A stretch of 64,000 bases of DNA from Microbacterium schleiferi. Lineage in GTDB: Bacteria > Actinomycetota > Actinomycetes > Actinomycetales > Microbacteriaceae. Below are positions 7,564 through 14,434 of the stretch, one piece after another (within the stretch, counting starts at the first letter, position 1; the number at the start of each line of letters is the position of its first letter). Position numbers and translations under genes: made by a program. The notes below the pieces were generated by a model. That model saw only the letters and a program-made list of their open reading frames with translations. It made no database searches and had not been told where the DNA came from. The stretch spans positions 2,666,001 to 2,730,000 of the forward strand of contig NZ_CP064760.1 in NCBI RefSeq assembly GCF_015565955.1. The letters are read 5' to 3'.

Positions 7564-7948
7564 CCCGACTCCGAAGGTGCGCCGCGGCGTCATCGAGCGG
7601 GATGGGGAGGCGTGCGTCTCATGCGGGGCGCAGGGGCCGCTGACGTTCCAGCATCGCCGCGCGTCGGGCATGGGCGGTAACCCCACCCGGCCGGGCTTCG
7701 CTGACGGCCTCGCCGCGTGCGCGATCTGCAATATGCGGTTCGAGGGCGACCTCCAGACGCTCGCGCTGCTGAACGGCTGGAAGGTGCCGCGGGGAGTCAA
7801 GGACCCCGCGCGGGTGCCCTACTACCACGCCGCCACAGATCGCTGGTACGTCATCACGGACGAGGGACCGTGGCGGGCCGAAATTCCGCGCGAGGTCGCG
7901 GTGGCAATGAAGCTCGCCGTCTACGGCCCGGATGGGAGCTACATCTGA
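7556..7948 (+). CDS. HNH-type zinc-binding nuclease-like protein
   Basis: 130 residues. The N-terminal half carries a zinc knuckle and HNH-like core: EACVSCGAQGPLTFQHRRASGMGG, followed by GLAACAICNMRFEGD. The second part (VPYYHAATDRWYVITDEGPW) is a beta-rich tail. GTG start at 7556. HNH proteins in phages often nick DNA or help packaging. Specific role unknown. Confidence 0.7.
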   Translation: MADPTPKVRRGVIERDGEACVSCGAQGPLTFQHRRASGMGGNPTRPGFADGLAACAICNMRFEGDLQTLALLNGWKVPRGVKDPARVPYYHAATDRWYVITDEGPWRAEIPREVAVAMKLAVYGPDGSYI

Positions 7949-8303
7949 TGGGCACTATGCCGCGGTATGCGATGACGTACGTCGTCTACTGGCCGGAGCA
8001 CGGCGTACTCAAAGTCGGTCGCGCGTGGAAGTTCAACCGCGTGCAGATGATGGCGCGATCCGGCGGACGGATCGTGATCCTCGCGCGTGGGACGGATGCG
8101 ACGTGGGAGCGGGAGGCGCTCGCCACGCTCGCGCGGTGGTTCCCGCGCGCATTCCGGCGGCCCGAGGAGGCGGAGGGCTTGCTCTTCATGGGGCGCGGGT
8201 TCTCTGAGTGCTTCCTCGTGGACGACTACCACTTACAGCTCGCGATCGACCTCTGCATCGAAGGATTCGCTCGCGGAAATGACCAGGGATGGAACGCCGA
8301 TGA
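7948..8303 (+). CDS. GIY-YIG/T5orf172-like nuclease domain protein, end uncertain
   Basis: The start MGTMPRYAMTYVVYWPEHG and LKVGRAWKFNRVQMM, then TWEREALATLARW, resemble the T5orf172 branch of GIY-YIG nucleases (Y-x-Y...K-V-G-R). As read, this frame has no stop until 8919, overlapping the entire next gene. One added G in GGG at 8286-8288 would give an end at TGA 8301-8303, overlapping the next ATG as elsewhere in the operon. I give that inferred end. ATG at 7948 overlaps the preceding stop. Confidence 0.55.
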
Positions 8304-8935
8304 GGAGAAGGCAGCGGGCGATTCGGCCCGATCAGTGGACGCACCCGGGCCTGCTGCGCGCGTCGAAGGAGGCGCGTTTGACCGGGATGGGTCTGTGGGG
8401 GATCGCGGACGACGAGGGGCGGCTGGAAATTCGGCCGGACCTGATCGCGGGCGCGCTGTACCCGGGCGACCCGACGATGACCTCGGACGTGATCGAGACG
8501 CATCTGCTGGAGCTGGACGAGGCGGGATTCGTGACGCTGTATCAGTCGGGCGGCCGCGGATGGATGGAACTGTCGTCCCCGCTCGTGACGCAGCGGCCCC
8601 GGCCGTCGACAGCGCCTCCTCCCCCGGATATGGAACATTCAGGAACTTTCGTGGCTGTGGGGGGCGCGCGGGAGCGGGAAGAGCGGGAGCGGGAAGAGCG
8701 GGCGAGCGCATGGGCCGCGTGGGAGGCGGAGCAGGAGCGTGGGCGCGTCCCGGCTCGGCCGCTGCTGATGGATGCACCCCCCATCGGATGCCCCGAGCAC
8801 CCGAACGGCCGATTCGCGGACTGCGGGCCGTGCGGGACCGCCCGTCGGCGTCACGACAGGTGGCTGGCAGAGCGGCGTTACTCGGAGCAGGTGGAGCGGT
8901 ACGAGGCGGCAGCGGATGACGACGAGCCGTTCTGA
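8300..8935 (+). CDS. DnaD-like/winged-helix replication protein with C-terminal zinc motif
   Basis: 211 residues. The N-terminal region (RPDQWTHPGLLRASKEARL, GLWGIADDEGRLEIRPDLIA, LLELDEAGFVTLY) is the winged-helix fold common in phage replication initiators or helicase loaders. The middle is a charged coiled coil (EREEREREERASAWAAWEAE). The C terminus has a Cys/His cluster (GCPEHPNGRFADCGPCGTARRR). It lies directly before ssb-linked genes, which supports a replication role. Start at the ATG 8300. Confidence 0.7.
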   Translation: MRRRQRAIRPDQWTHPGLLRASKEARLTGMGLWGIADDEGRLEIRPDLIAGALYPGDPTMTSDVIETHLLELDEAGFVTLYQSGGRGWMELSSPLVTQRPRPSTAPPPPDMEHSGTFVAVGGAREREEREREERASAWAAWEAEQERGRVPARPLLMDAPPIGCPEHPNGRFADCGPCGTARRRHDRWLAERRYSEQVERYEAAADDDEPF

Positions 8936-9155
8936 CATCCCCACAGGACGGCCGCTCGGGTGGAAGGCAAGCGACGAGGCATTCGCGGTGTGGCTTGCAG
9001 ACCTCCAGGGGAACCCGCGCCGCCGGGCGCGCGTGCAGCGAGAGGTGCTGATTGTCCCCGCCTGGGCCGCCGCGACACGCAGGTACATGGACCGAACCAA
9101 GAAGTACCGGCAGCTCATCCGAGAGCTACCGAAGAACGAAGAAGGGAAGGCCTGA
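8916..9155 (+). CDS. Small basic phage protein of unknown function
   Basis: 79 residues, rich in Arg and Lys ([26 protein letters not shown]). ATG at 8916 overlaps the preceding gene by 20 bases. It ends just before ssb. No recognised domain. Confidence 0.6.
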   Translation: MTTSRSDIPTGRPLGWKASDEAFAVWLADLQGNPRRRARVQREVLIVPAWAAATRRYMDRTKKYRQLIRELPKNEEGKA

Positions 9156-9156
9156 C

Positions 9157-9627
9157 ATGGCCGGAGAAACCATCATCACTGTCGTCGGCAACCTGACTGC
9201 TGATCCCGAGCTGCGGTACACGCAGAACGGGCTTCCGGTCGCGAACTTCACGATCGCATCGACGCCGCGCACTTTCGACCGTCAGGCGAACGAGTGGAAG
9301 GACGGCGATGCGCTGTTCCTCCGCGCGAGTGTCTGGCGTGACTTCGCCGAGCACGTCGCGGGCTCGCTGACCAAGGGCGCACGGGTCGTCGCGACCGGGC
9401 AGCTCAAGCAGCGCAGCTACCAGGACCGCGAGGGCAACAACCGCACCGCGATCGAGCTGGAGGTCCACGACATCGGCCCGTCGCTGCGGTACGCGACAGC
9501 TCAGGTAACCCGCGCAGCACGCAGCGGAGAGGGCGCGGGCGGCTCGGGGTCGTGGGATGCCAGCCAGCCGGGCTCAGATGACTCGTGGGCTCCGGCGTCC
9601 ACCTACGGCGACGAGACGCCGTTCTGA
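9157..9627 (+). CDS. ssb: Single-stranded DNA-binding protein
   Basis: Coats single-stranded DNA during phage replication and recombination. OB-fold signatures: [69 protein letters not shown]. The Gly-rich linker ends in the acidic tip DETPF, the usual partner-binding tail. 156 residues, normal length. ATG at 9157. Confidence 0.95.
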   Translation: MAGETIITVVGNLTADPELRYTQNGLPVANFTIASTPRTFDRQANEWKDGDALFLRASVWRDFAEHVAGSLTKGARVVATGQLKQRSYQDREGNNRTAIELEVHDIGPSLRYATAQVTRAARSGEGAGGSGSWDASQPGSDDSWAPASTYGDETPF

Positions 9628-9773
9628 TGCGCCTGCTGACGCCGAACTTCGCGCCGGAGACATTGCCGCGTCTCCACGTCTCGCGGTGCTCCCGGACCTG
9701 CTGCTGGACGCCCTACGGGCACACGGACCGGAAGGGGTGCGTGTGCCACACGAACGACGGAGGTGCAGAATGA
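9627..9773 (+). CDS. Small Cys-rich phage protein
   Basis: 48 residues with the Cys cluster SRCSRTCCW and KGCVCH, suggesting a small zinc site. ATG overlaps the ssb stop, and its stop overlaps the next ATG. Supported by packing only. Confidence 0.55.
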   Translation: MRLLTPNFAPETLPRLHVSRCSRTCCWTPYGHTDRKGCVCHTNDGGAE

Positions 9774-10531
9774 TAGCACTCCCGTGTGTGACGACATGGA
9801 GCGGGCGGGGAGGGTGCCGCGTTCACGATGAGCATCTGTCGACATGCCGTGGCATCCAGATCACCGGGGGGCGCGCGACGGCGTGCACCGGCTGTCTGCC
9901 TCAGCCCGCGGCCGTAGGCCTGCTGTGCGCTTCGTGCGCCGAACGGTTCGAGGCGGCTGTCGGGCACGCGGTCGACCTCGTGACACATCTCCGGTCGGTG
10001 AAGCGAGGGCCGGTGGACGATGGGCCGAAGGTGCGCACGAAGCCGGGGCCGTCGATCCCGCTGCCCCCGTCATGGATGGAGGCGGATGTCGTGTGGGCCG
10101 CGCTCCGTGAGGTCGCGTTCCGCGCCGACGAGGCCGGGCCGGTCGACCGGCTCGACCCGTACCATCTCGGCGTGCACGACACCGTGGAGGGCGTCGCGGC
10201 GAAGGTAGAGACGTGCGTCGCGGCGATCCGGGCGGATGATCGGCTGCTCGCGCTGGAGCACACGGCGCGGCTCGCGGTCGCCTACTACCGGGCGGCGCAG
10301 GTCGCGCTGCGCAAGTTCCCGTTCGCGGAGGAGCGGCACGCGGTCGCCTACGCCGTGTGCCGTGACTGCGGGATGCGGTCGCTGGAGCGCCGCCCTCCGC
10401 TGACGTATCTGGAACCGATCACGGTGAAGTGCCGGAACCCCGCATGTGGGGCGGTGTTTCATCCGGCGCTCGTGGAGTACGACCTCCAGACGTACCGCGA
10501 GGAGATAGAGGCGAAGGCGGCTACCGCGTGA
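9770..10531 (+). CDS. Phage zinc-finger protein of unknown function
   Basis: 253 residues. The first 60 residues contain several Cys pairs (RGGCRVHDEHLSTC, ACTGC, LLCASCAERF), a helical middle follows, and the C terminus has a zinc-ribbon-like AVCRDCGMRSL...VKCRNPACGAVFHPA. It may bind DNA. No family name can be given with certainty. Start at ATG 9770. Confidence 0.65.
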   Translation: MIALPCVTTWSGRGGCRVHDEHLSTCRGIQITGGRATACTGCLPQPAAVGLLCASCAERFEAAVGHAVDLVTHLRSVKRGPVDDGPKVRTKPGPSIPLPPSWMEADVVWAALREVAFRADEAGPVDRLDPYHLGVHDTVEGVAAKVETCVAAIRADDRLLALEHTARLAVAYYRAAQVALRKFPFAEERHAVAYAVCRDCGMRSLERRPPLTYLEPITVKCRNPACGAVFHPALVEYDLQTYREEIEAKAATA

Positions 10532-10674
10532 ACGGCAATCGGCGCGGCCCGGCGCACAGGGCAAGGACGGAAACGGCTCTCATCGTCATCGTCGCAGCGA
10601 TCGCTGCATGGGCCGCGCTCGCGGTCGGCGTAGGCGCGTTTGTCGGGTGGCTGCTGCTGGGGGTGGTCGTGTGA
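10528..10674 (+). CDS. Small single-helix membrane protein
   Basis: 48 residues: basic N terminus (VNGNRRGPAHRART) and one long hydrophobic segment (ALIVIVAAIAAWAALAVGVG). GTG overlaps the preceding stop as GTGA. No recognised family. Confidence 0.5.
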   Translation: MNGNRRGPAHRARTETALIVIVAAIAAWAALAVGVGAFVGWLLLGVVV

Positions 10675-10844
10675 GCGAGCAGAGGCAGACAACGCCGTCG
10701 CCGCACTTTCCGCACACGGAGTTCCTGCCCGGCAATGTCGTGTACGCCGCATGCCCGTGCGGGTGGCGGCGGGTGGCGGCGAATCATGAACACTCGTGCA
10801 AGCTCGGCGAGCGGCACATCGAGGAGGAGGGCAAGAGGGCATGA
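10671..10844 (+). CDS. Small phage protein with Cys/His pairs
   Basis: 57 residues, containing YAACPCGWRRVAANHEHSC, a spacing that could bind zinc. GTG at 10671 overlaps the previous stop. Its stop overlaps the next start. Confidence 0.5.
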   Translation: MSEQRQTTPSPHFPHTEFLPGNVVYAACPCGWRRVAANHEHSCKLGERHIEEEGKRA

Positions 10845-11080
10845 CGGAGCTGGTCACGGTCGCGGTGGCGGCGGAACGCTCAGGGAAGTCGCAGCGGTCC
10901 GTGTGGCGCTACGCGCAGAAGCTGGAGGCAGAGGGGGTGACGGTGATTTACCGGATGCCCGGTGTCCGGCGGTCCCTGGTCGACATGGAGAAGATCGCCC
11001 CCGTCGCGATCGCGACCATGATGGGGAACCCGCGGCATCGGGAAGATGGCTCGACGGCGAGTCGGGTTGCGCCTAGTTGA
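10841..11080 (+). CDS. Small HTH DNA-binding protein
   Basis: 79 residues. VAVAAERSGKSQRSVWRYAQKL is a helix-turn-helix, followed by a short strand pair (VTVIYRMPGVRRSLVDMEKI). Last gene of the left-arm operon before a strong terminator. Could be an excisionase or transcription regulator. Confidence 0.6.
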   Translation: MTELVTVAVAAERSGKSQRSVWRYAQKLEAEGVTVIYRMPGVRRSLVDMEKIAPVAIATMMGNPRHREDGSTASRVAPS

Positions 11081-11126
11081 CGTAGATGGCACGATTCCTT
11101 TTATTGGATGGCGCAGTCTGTCCACG

Positions 11127-11164
11127 AAAGCCCCGCCACCACCTAGCTCCGGTGGCGGGGCTTT
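11127..11164 (+). terminator. Intrinsic terminator ending the left-arm operon
   Basis: Perfect 14-bp stem AAAGCCCCGCCACC / GGTGGCGGGGCTTT with a 10-base loop. The TTT is inside the stem, so it can work on both strands. Confidence 0.85.
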
Positions 11165-11292
11165 CATCATGTCTGCCGTGCGGCGTCGAGTATCGGTCCT
11201 GTGGTGGTGCCGTGGAACACTCCGCCTCGCGGCTCCGGGGCGGGCGGGGTTGGGTGCGCCCGCCCGCCCCCACCTCACCGCCGGGGGTGCCG
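11165..11292. other. Intergenic stretch with a second GC-rich hairpin
   Basis: Contains a perfect 12-bp stem, GGGGCGGGCGGG (11237-11248) and its complement (11259-11270), without a following T run. It lies 22 bases upstream of the HNH gene start, where it could affect translation. No gene seen here. Confidence 0.5.
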
Positions 11293-11577
11293 ATGAGCGA
11301 TCTGAGCACGGCCGCGTATCGCGCACTGCTGCGCGAGCTGCGCGAGGTCTGGCGGCGCAACAACGCGCCTTGCTGGATATGCGGGCAGCCGATCGACTAC
11401 TCCCTGCCGTTCGGAGACAAGGAAGCTCTCGAACTCGACCACGTAAAGCCCCGAAAGACCCACCCTCACCTACTCTTGGTCCCTTCGAACTGCCGACCGT
11501 CCCATTCGCGGTGCAACCGAGCGAAGGGCGCGTCAACAGTTGGCCCAGCGCTGGGGGATCACTCCGAAGAGTGGTGA
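11293..11577 (+). CDS. HNH endonuclease
   Basis: 94 residues. Zinc knuckle APCWICGQPIDYSL, then ELDHVKPRKTHPHLL (the His of HNH), NCRPSHSRCNRAKG (the N-x-R-x-x-H..CN signature). Start at the ATG 11293 with a GGGGGTG site nearby, instead of the longer upstream reading that runs through the terminator. Phage HNH enzymes of this size usually assist DNA packaging. Confidence 0.85.
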   Translation: MSDLSTAAYRALLRELREVWRRNNAPCWICGQPIDYSLPFGDKEALELDHVKPRKTHPHLLLVPSNCRPSHSRCNRAKGASTVGPALGDHSEEW

Positions 11578-11583
11578 GCCGGA

Positions 11584-11612
11584 TTGCAAGCTTCGAACAG
11601 GCCGCGTAACGT
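11584..11612 (+). promoter_or_regulatory. Predicted promoter of the LysM-like gene
   Basis: TTGCAA (11584-11589), exactly 17 bases, TAACGT (11607-11612). The same -10 and spacing occur in the three right-arm promoters at 37.5, 40.4 and 41.7 kb, but this copy lacks their GTACC-N7-GGTAC operator. It starts just after the HNH stop and would give a very short leader. Confidence 0.7.
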
Positions 11613-11619
11613 GCGCAGA

Positions 11620-12054
11620 ATGAACCGCTCCCAGAAGATCGCAGCCGCCGTATCCGGGGCCGTCGTCGTCGCTCTCGTCGCTCTTGCGGCACCTGCCGTG
11701 GCGAGCGCTATCGGCGAGGTAGCCTCACCGGAGACATCCGACGTCGCTGCTGTCGCCGCCGAGCCGGTCGTCGCCGCCGAGCCTGTCGTCACCCCCGAGC
11801 CTGTCGTCACCCCCGAGGCCGCCTGCCCGCGCATGGGCCTCGACGCCGTGCCGGTCGACCAGGGGTCGCGCTATGGCGCTGCTGGCGATGTCGTGCTCGC
11901 AGACGGCGTGCCGACGTCCTACGTCGTCGCGGCCAACGACCACCCGGTCGCGATCGGCGAAAGGCTCTGCATCGACTACGCCACGCTCGGCCCGCGCAAC
12001 GGCGGCGACCTCGCTGAGATTCATCCCGGCGACGTGCTCGACTTGCGCCCGTAA
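11620..12054 (+). CDS. Secreted LysM-like protein, candidate lysogeny-expressed cassette
   Basis: 144 residues. N-terminal signal segment: MNRSQKI followed by a long Ala/Val stretch ending PAVASA. A Val/Pro/Glu repeat region (AAEPVV, TPEPVV, four near-copies) forms a linker. The C-terminal 70 residues (SYVVAANDHPVAIGERLCIDY, then HPGDVLDLRP) match the LysM pattern that binds peptidoglycan or related glycans. Own promoter upstream and a strong terminator directly after suggest expression independent of the lytic operons. GTG at 11611 is an alternative start. Confidence 0.7.
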   Translation: MNRSQKIAAAVSGAVVVALVALAAPAVASAIGEVASPETSDVAAVAAEPVVAAEPVVTPEPVVTPEAACPRMGLDAVPVDQGSRYGAAGDVVLADGVPTSYVVAANDHPVAIGERLCIDYATLGPRNGGDLAEIHPGDVLDLRP

Positions 12055-12064
12055 CCAGCTTTCC

Positions 12065-12108
12065 TGACAAAGGCCCGCTCTCCCGCTAGGGAGGGCGGGC
12101 CTTTGTCA
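12065..12108 (+). terminator. Bidirectional intrinsic terminator
   Basis: 14-bp perfect arms TGACAAAGGCCCGC / GCGGGCCTTTGTCA, extended inward by a CTCCC/GGGAG stem. It closes the LysM-like cassette. Confidence 0.88.
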
Positions 12109-12179
12109 TTCCCTCGTCCTCGGATAGCGGCCGCGGCATCCTGCCTCGGAGCGCGCCGGGCAACCCGAAAGGAACCCCT

Positions 12180-12587
12180 ATGGGCTCTTACTCGCCGCTC
12201 TACCTGAACCAGAACCCGAACGTCCGGACGACGTACGGCACGCAGCGGTGGTTCACCGCGGGTCAGCTCCACGCCCGTTTCGAGGACATCACCCTCGACT
12301 ACTCCGACATGGCCGGTGGCCGCATCGAGCACCAGTTCGAGTGGGTGGAGATGTTCGTCGGTCTGTACGCGCGTTCCGGCGCTTCCGCGGGGCAGGTGAA
12401 GGCCGCGGGCATCGTCCGCAAGTACTGGGGGGTCGATACCGGCTACGTCGGCTGCGGCATGATCCCGTACGCGGGCAACTACAGCTTCACCACGGACGTC
12501 AGCCGGTGGCGGATCGCCGGGAGCACGCTGTCCGACGTCACCGGGTACTCGCCGTGGATGACGGCGAAGTTCCACGTCACGTTCTGA
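12180..12587 (+). CDS. Phage protein of unknown function, isolated between terminators
   Basis: 135 residues, beta-rich and aromatic (YSPLYLNQNPNVRTTYG, RIEHQFEWVEMFVGLYARSG, GYVGCGMIPYAGNYSF). No signal peptide or membrane segment. Start ATG at 12180 with GGAA upstream. Bounded by terminators on both sides, so it may be its own transcription unit. Not recognised. Confidence 0.65.
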   Translation: MGSYSPLYLNQNPNVRTTYGTQRWFTAGQLHARFEDITLDYSDMAGGRIEHQFEWVEMFVGLYARSGASAGQVKAAGIVRKYWGVDTGYVGCGMIPYAGNYSFTTDVSRWRIAGSTLSDVTGYSPWMTAKFHVTF

Positions 12588-12599
12588 CGTCGCACTCCA

Positions 12600-12636
12600 A
12601 GCGGCCCCGTCCCTCTACTTGCAGGGGCGGGGCCGC
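12600..12636 (+). terminator. Intrinsic terminator
   Basis: Stem AGCGGCCCCGTCCC / GGGGCGGGGCCGCT with one T-G wobble and a 9-base loop. No long T run follows. Confidence 0.7.
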
Positions 12637-12669
12637 TCCCGTTCCCCCACCACCCCAAGGAGACCTCTC

Positions 12670-13050
12670 ATGGTCATGCTCGCTATGAATTTCGAAACCG
12701 CCGAGTTGCAGTTCACGCTCGGCGAGCGCCCCTGCTCGGCCTGTCCCGGCACCGCCTATGACGTCGTCTCGGTCGGCATCCTCGGTGCCGAACCGCCCTA
12801 CTCGATCAGCTCCACCGACGTCATTATCTGCCCGTCGTGCGAGTCACAGTCGCGGGCCGAGCCGGTCGCGCACGCGACCCTCGCGGACGCGCTCGTGCGC
12901 CTCCCGGAGCCGACTGCGCCGGGCGAACTGAACGGGGCCGACCTCGCCGTGCAGGTGCTCAGCGATATCGCCGAATCCCGGACCCCCGAGTCCCGCGCTC
13001 GCTTCGAGGCGTGGATCGCGCAGCAGGAGGCCACCACAGCATCCCCGTAA
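12670..13050 (+). CDS. Phage zinc-knuckle protein of unknown function
   Basis: 126 residues. Two Cys pairs (RPCSACPGTAYD and IICPSCESQ) probably bind one zinc. The second half is helical and acidic (LADALVRLPEP, RARFEAWIAQQEA). Strong AAGGAGA ribosome site before ATG 12670. Third of the small terminator-bounded cassettes. Confidence 0.65.
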   Translation: MVMLAMNFETAELQFTLGERPCSACPGTAYDVVSVGILGAEPPYSISSTDVIICPSCESQSRAEPVAHATLADALVRLPEPTAPGELNGADLAVQVLSDIAESRTPESRARFEAWIAQQEATTASP

Positions 13051-13058
13051 GCCACACC

Positions 13059-13098
13059 GCAGCGGCCCTGCCCTCACTCCCGAGGGTGGGGCCGCTGC
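13059..13098 (+). terminator. Intrinsic terminator just before tRNA-Gln
   Basis: Stem GCAGCGGCCC...CCCTC / GAGGG...GGGCCGCTGC with a TG/TG internal bulge, followed by TCTTT. It is 4 bases upstream of the tRNA, so the tRNA either depends on read-through or this hairpin acts on processing. Confidence 0.75.
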
Positions 13099-13102
13099 TC
13101 TT

Positions 13103-13173
13103 TCCCCCGTCGTCTAACGGCAAGACTCCCGACTCTGGATCGGGCGATCGAGGTTCGAATCCTCGCGAGGGAG
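13103..13173 (+). tRNA. Phage-encoded tRNA-Gln (anticodon CTG)
   Basis: Cloverleaf: acceptor TCCCCCG pairs with CGAGGGA (13166-13172) with one C-A mismatch, D arm GTC...GAC, anticodon stem CCCGA/TCGGG with loop CTCTGGA (anticodon CTG, 13135-13137), T arm CGAGG-TTCGAAT-CCTCG, discriminator G. CCA is not encoded. It is inside the prophage, not at an attachment site. Confidence 0.88.
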
Positions 13174-13207
13174 CGCGCCAACCACCCACATTCGAAGGAG
13201 CTGCACC

Positions 13208-13735
13208 ATGCGCAAAGTCACGCTCAACGGAGGTCCGCTCGCTGGCAAGCGATACCTCATCCCCGACGACATGCGGAAGCTCAGCCGCAACGCCCACCCG
13301 GACGGCCACTACGTCATCGACGGAGATACCGGCACCTGGACGATCTCTGACGAAGCGCTCGGCGACGCCAGCGCCGCAATCGCTGGCCCCGCCGAGCCCG
13401 TCGGCCTGGCGCGCCTGGCCGCGAAGGCCAGCACCGGCTACCGCGCGCTCATCGTCGCGCGCACCCGCAAGCGTGCTGTCGAGTTGTGGAACGCGGCGCT
13501 CCCGCACGTTACCGACGCGGCGCGGATCACCCGCTCCAACGGCAACGAGCGCGTGCGCTTCCCCAATGGTGGGCTGCTCGTTCCCGTCGGCCTGAACAGC
13601 AAGGGCGGCCGCGGCATGTCCGCCGACGTCCTGTACGTCGACCGCGACGTCGCCGATGAGGACCTGACCGACATCCTGCCCGCGCTCGCCGCATCCGAGC
13701 ACGGCTCGATCGTCCACCACGAGGGGGCCGAGTGA
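13208..13735 (+). CDS. Phage protein with terminase-ATPase-like C-terminal segment
   Basis: 175 residues. The N terminus (VTLNGGPLAGKRYLIPDD, DGHYVID) is a small beta domain frequent in actinophages. The rest (GYRALIVARTRKRAVELW, RITRSNGNERVRFPNGGLLV, GGRGMSADVLYVDRDVADED) parallels the region of the large terminase encoded at 17290 (RTNGKKALRL, RGGRGLSGDLVLLDELRE), including the hydrophobic strand ending in Asp. It has no Walker A lysine motif and no catalytic Glu (VDRD instead of LDE), so it would not hydrolyse ATP. Role unknown. Confidence 0.55.
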   Translation: MRKVTLNGGPLAGKRYLIPDDMRKLSRNAHPDGHYVIDGDTGTWTISDEALGDASAAIAGPAEPVGLARLAAKASTGYRALIVARTRKRAVELWNAALPHVTDAARITRSNGNERVRFPNGGLLVPVGLNSKGGRGMSADVLYVDRDVADEDLTDILPALAASEHGSIVHHEGAE

Positions 13736-13821
13736 TGGCCGCCGTGCTCATGGAGGTCGGCGTGCTCCTCCGCGTCGGGGATGGCGAGCCGAAAGAGGTC
13801 GGGTCGTTCACCGACCCCTGA
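13735..13821 (+). CDS. Very small phage protein (28 aa)
   Basis: ATG overlaps the preceding stop (TGATG). Product MAAVLMEVGVLLRVGDGEPK... ends at 13821, 13 bases before the next start with an AGGAGG site between. Coding is plausible from packing only. Confidence 0.4.
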   Translation: MAAVLMEVGVLLRVGDGEPKEVGSFTDP

Positions 13822-13834
13822 GGAGGTTCCTGCG

Positions 13835-14137
13835 ATGGCTGACACACTGACCGACGTCGCCCGCTCCGCTGCCGAGGCTTGGGCGGAACGACTCGAAGCG
13901 GCATGCGAGGAGATGCTCACCGACCCGCGCGGCTGGGGTGTGCTCGTGCATGTCCATGAGCCGCAGCTCATCACCGAGGGTGGACGCTTCACCATGACGG
14001 AGACGCGCACCCTCGGCCTGTCGCCCGCTGTCCCGTTCGGCGAGGTGCATGAGCACCGCATCCCCAAGGACGGCACCTGCCGCGCCTGCATCCGCCACTG
14101 GAGCGCACCGGCCGGGGAGGGGCGTTCGGATCGCTAG
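13835..14137 (+). CDS. Phage protein of unknown function
   Basis: 100 residues. Helical first half (TDVARSAAEAWAERLEAACEE), then strands (GWGVLVHVHEPQLITEG), ending with a Cys/His pair (HEHRIPKDGTCRACIRH). AGGAGG ribosome site before ATG 13835. Not recognised. Confidence 0.65.
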   Translation: MADTLTDVARSAAEAWAERLEAACEEMLTDPRGWGVLVHVHEPQLITEGGRFTMTETRTLGLSPAVPFGEVHEHRIPKDGTCRACIRHWSAPAGEGRSDR

Positions 14138-14273
14138 AACCGAAACCCACGATCCCCTCGTCCGGCAGCTATTTGTCTCCCCCCGGCTGACTACCCCCCT
14201 CGCGCGCGCACGCACACGCGCACACGCGCGCGCGAGCCTTCAGCGGCTGCCGCTCCTGCCAGACGGGAGTCAA

Positions 14274-14297
14274 GGCGCTCACGCGGCCGCACGCGGC
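14274..14297 (+). repeat. 24-bp direct repeat, copy 1
   Basis: Identical over 24 bases to 14369-14392. Core GCGGCCGCACGCGGC. Copies are 95 bases apart in the non-coding region upstream of the terminase block. Confidence 0.85.
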
Positions 14298-14368
14298 TGC
14301 ACGATCCCGTTCCTTCACGATCGCCGAACGGCGGCGGGCCGGGATGGTCGTGTCGAAGTGGGGGGGTC

Positions 14369-14392
14369 GGCGCTCACGCGGCCGCACGCGGC
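14369..14392 (+). repeat. 24-bp direct repeat, copy 2
   Basis: Second copy of the repeat at 14274-14297, ending 42 bases before the start of the ParB-methyltransferase gene. Confidence 0.85.
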
Positions 14393-14434
14393 CGATTAGC
14401 GGTATTGCAACTCCCCCGATCTGATTGGACCCCC

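Larger units (their letters stand above)
14138..14434. other. Non-coding region before the packaging genes, with repeats
   Basis: 297 bases without a convincing gene. It has an alternating CG/CA tract around 14200-14235, a 24-bp direct repeat pair (14274-14297 and 14369-14392) built around CACGCGGCCGCACGCGG, a G7 run near 14359 and several short palindromes. Its place immediately upstream of the methyltransferase and terminase genes fits a packaging-initiation (cos or pac) or replication-origin region. That role is inference. Confidence 0.5.

Noticed and set aside
7948..8919. A 324-residue protein extending the GIY-YIG-like frame through the next gene
   Set aside because: Text after about residue 120 is low-complexity and lies over a gene with clear domain structure. 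A one-base shift gives a normal overlapping stop.
11086..11292. Longer HNH protein starting at 11086
   Set aside because: It would be translated through a strong terminator hairpin and a second GC hairpin. The ATG at 11293 has a ribosome site and begins the domain.
13103..13173. tRNA-Gln as prophage attachment site
   Set aside because: It is inside the prophage, there is no second partial tRNA copy, and yajQ is visibly split at the ends instead.
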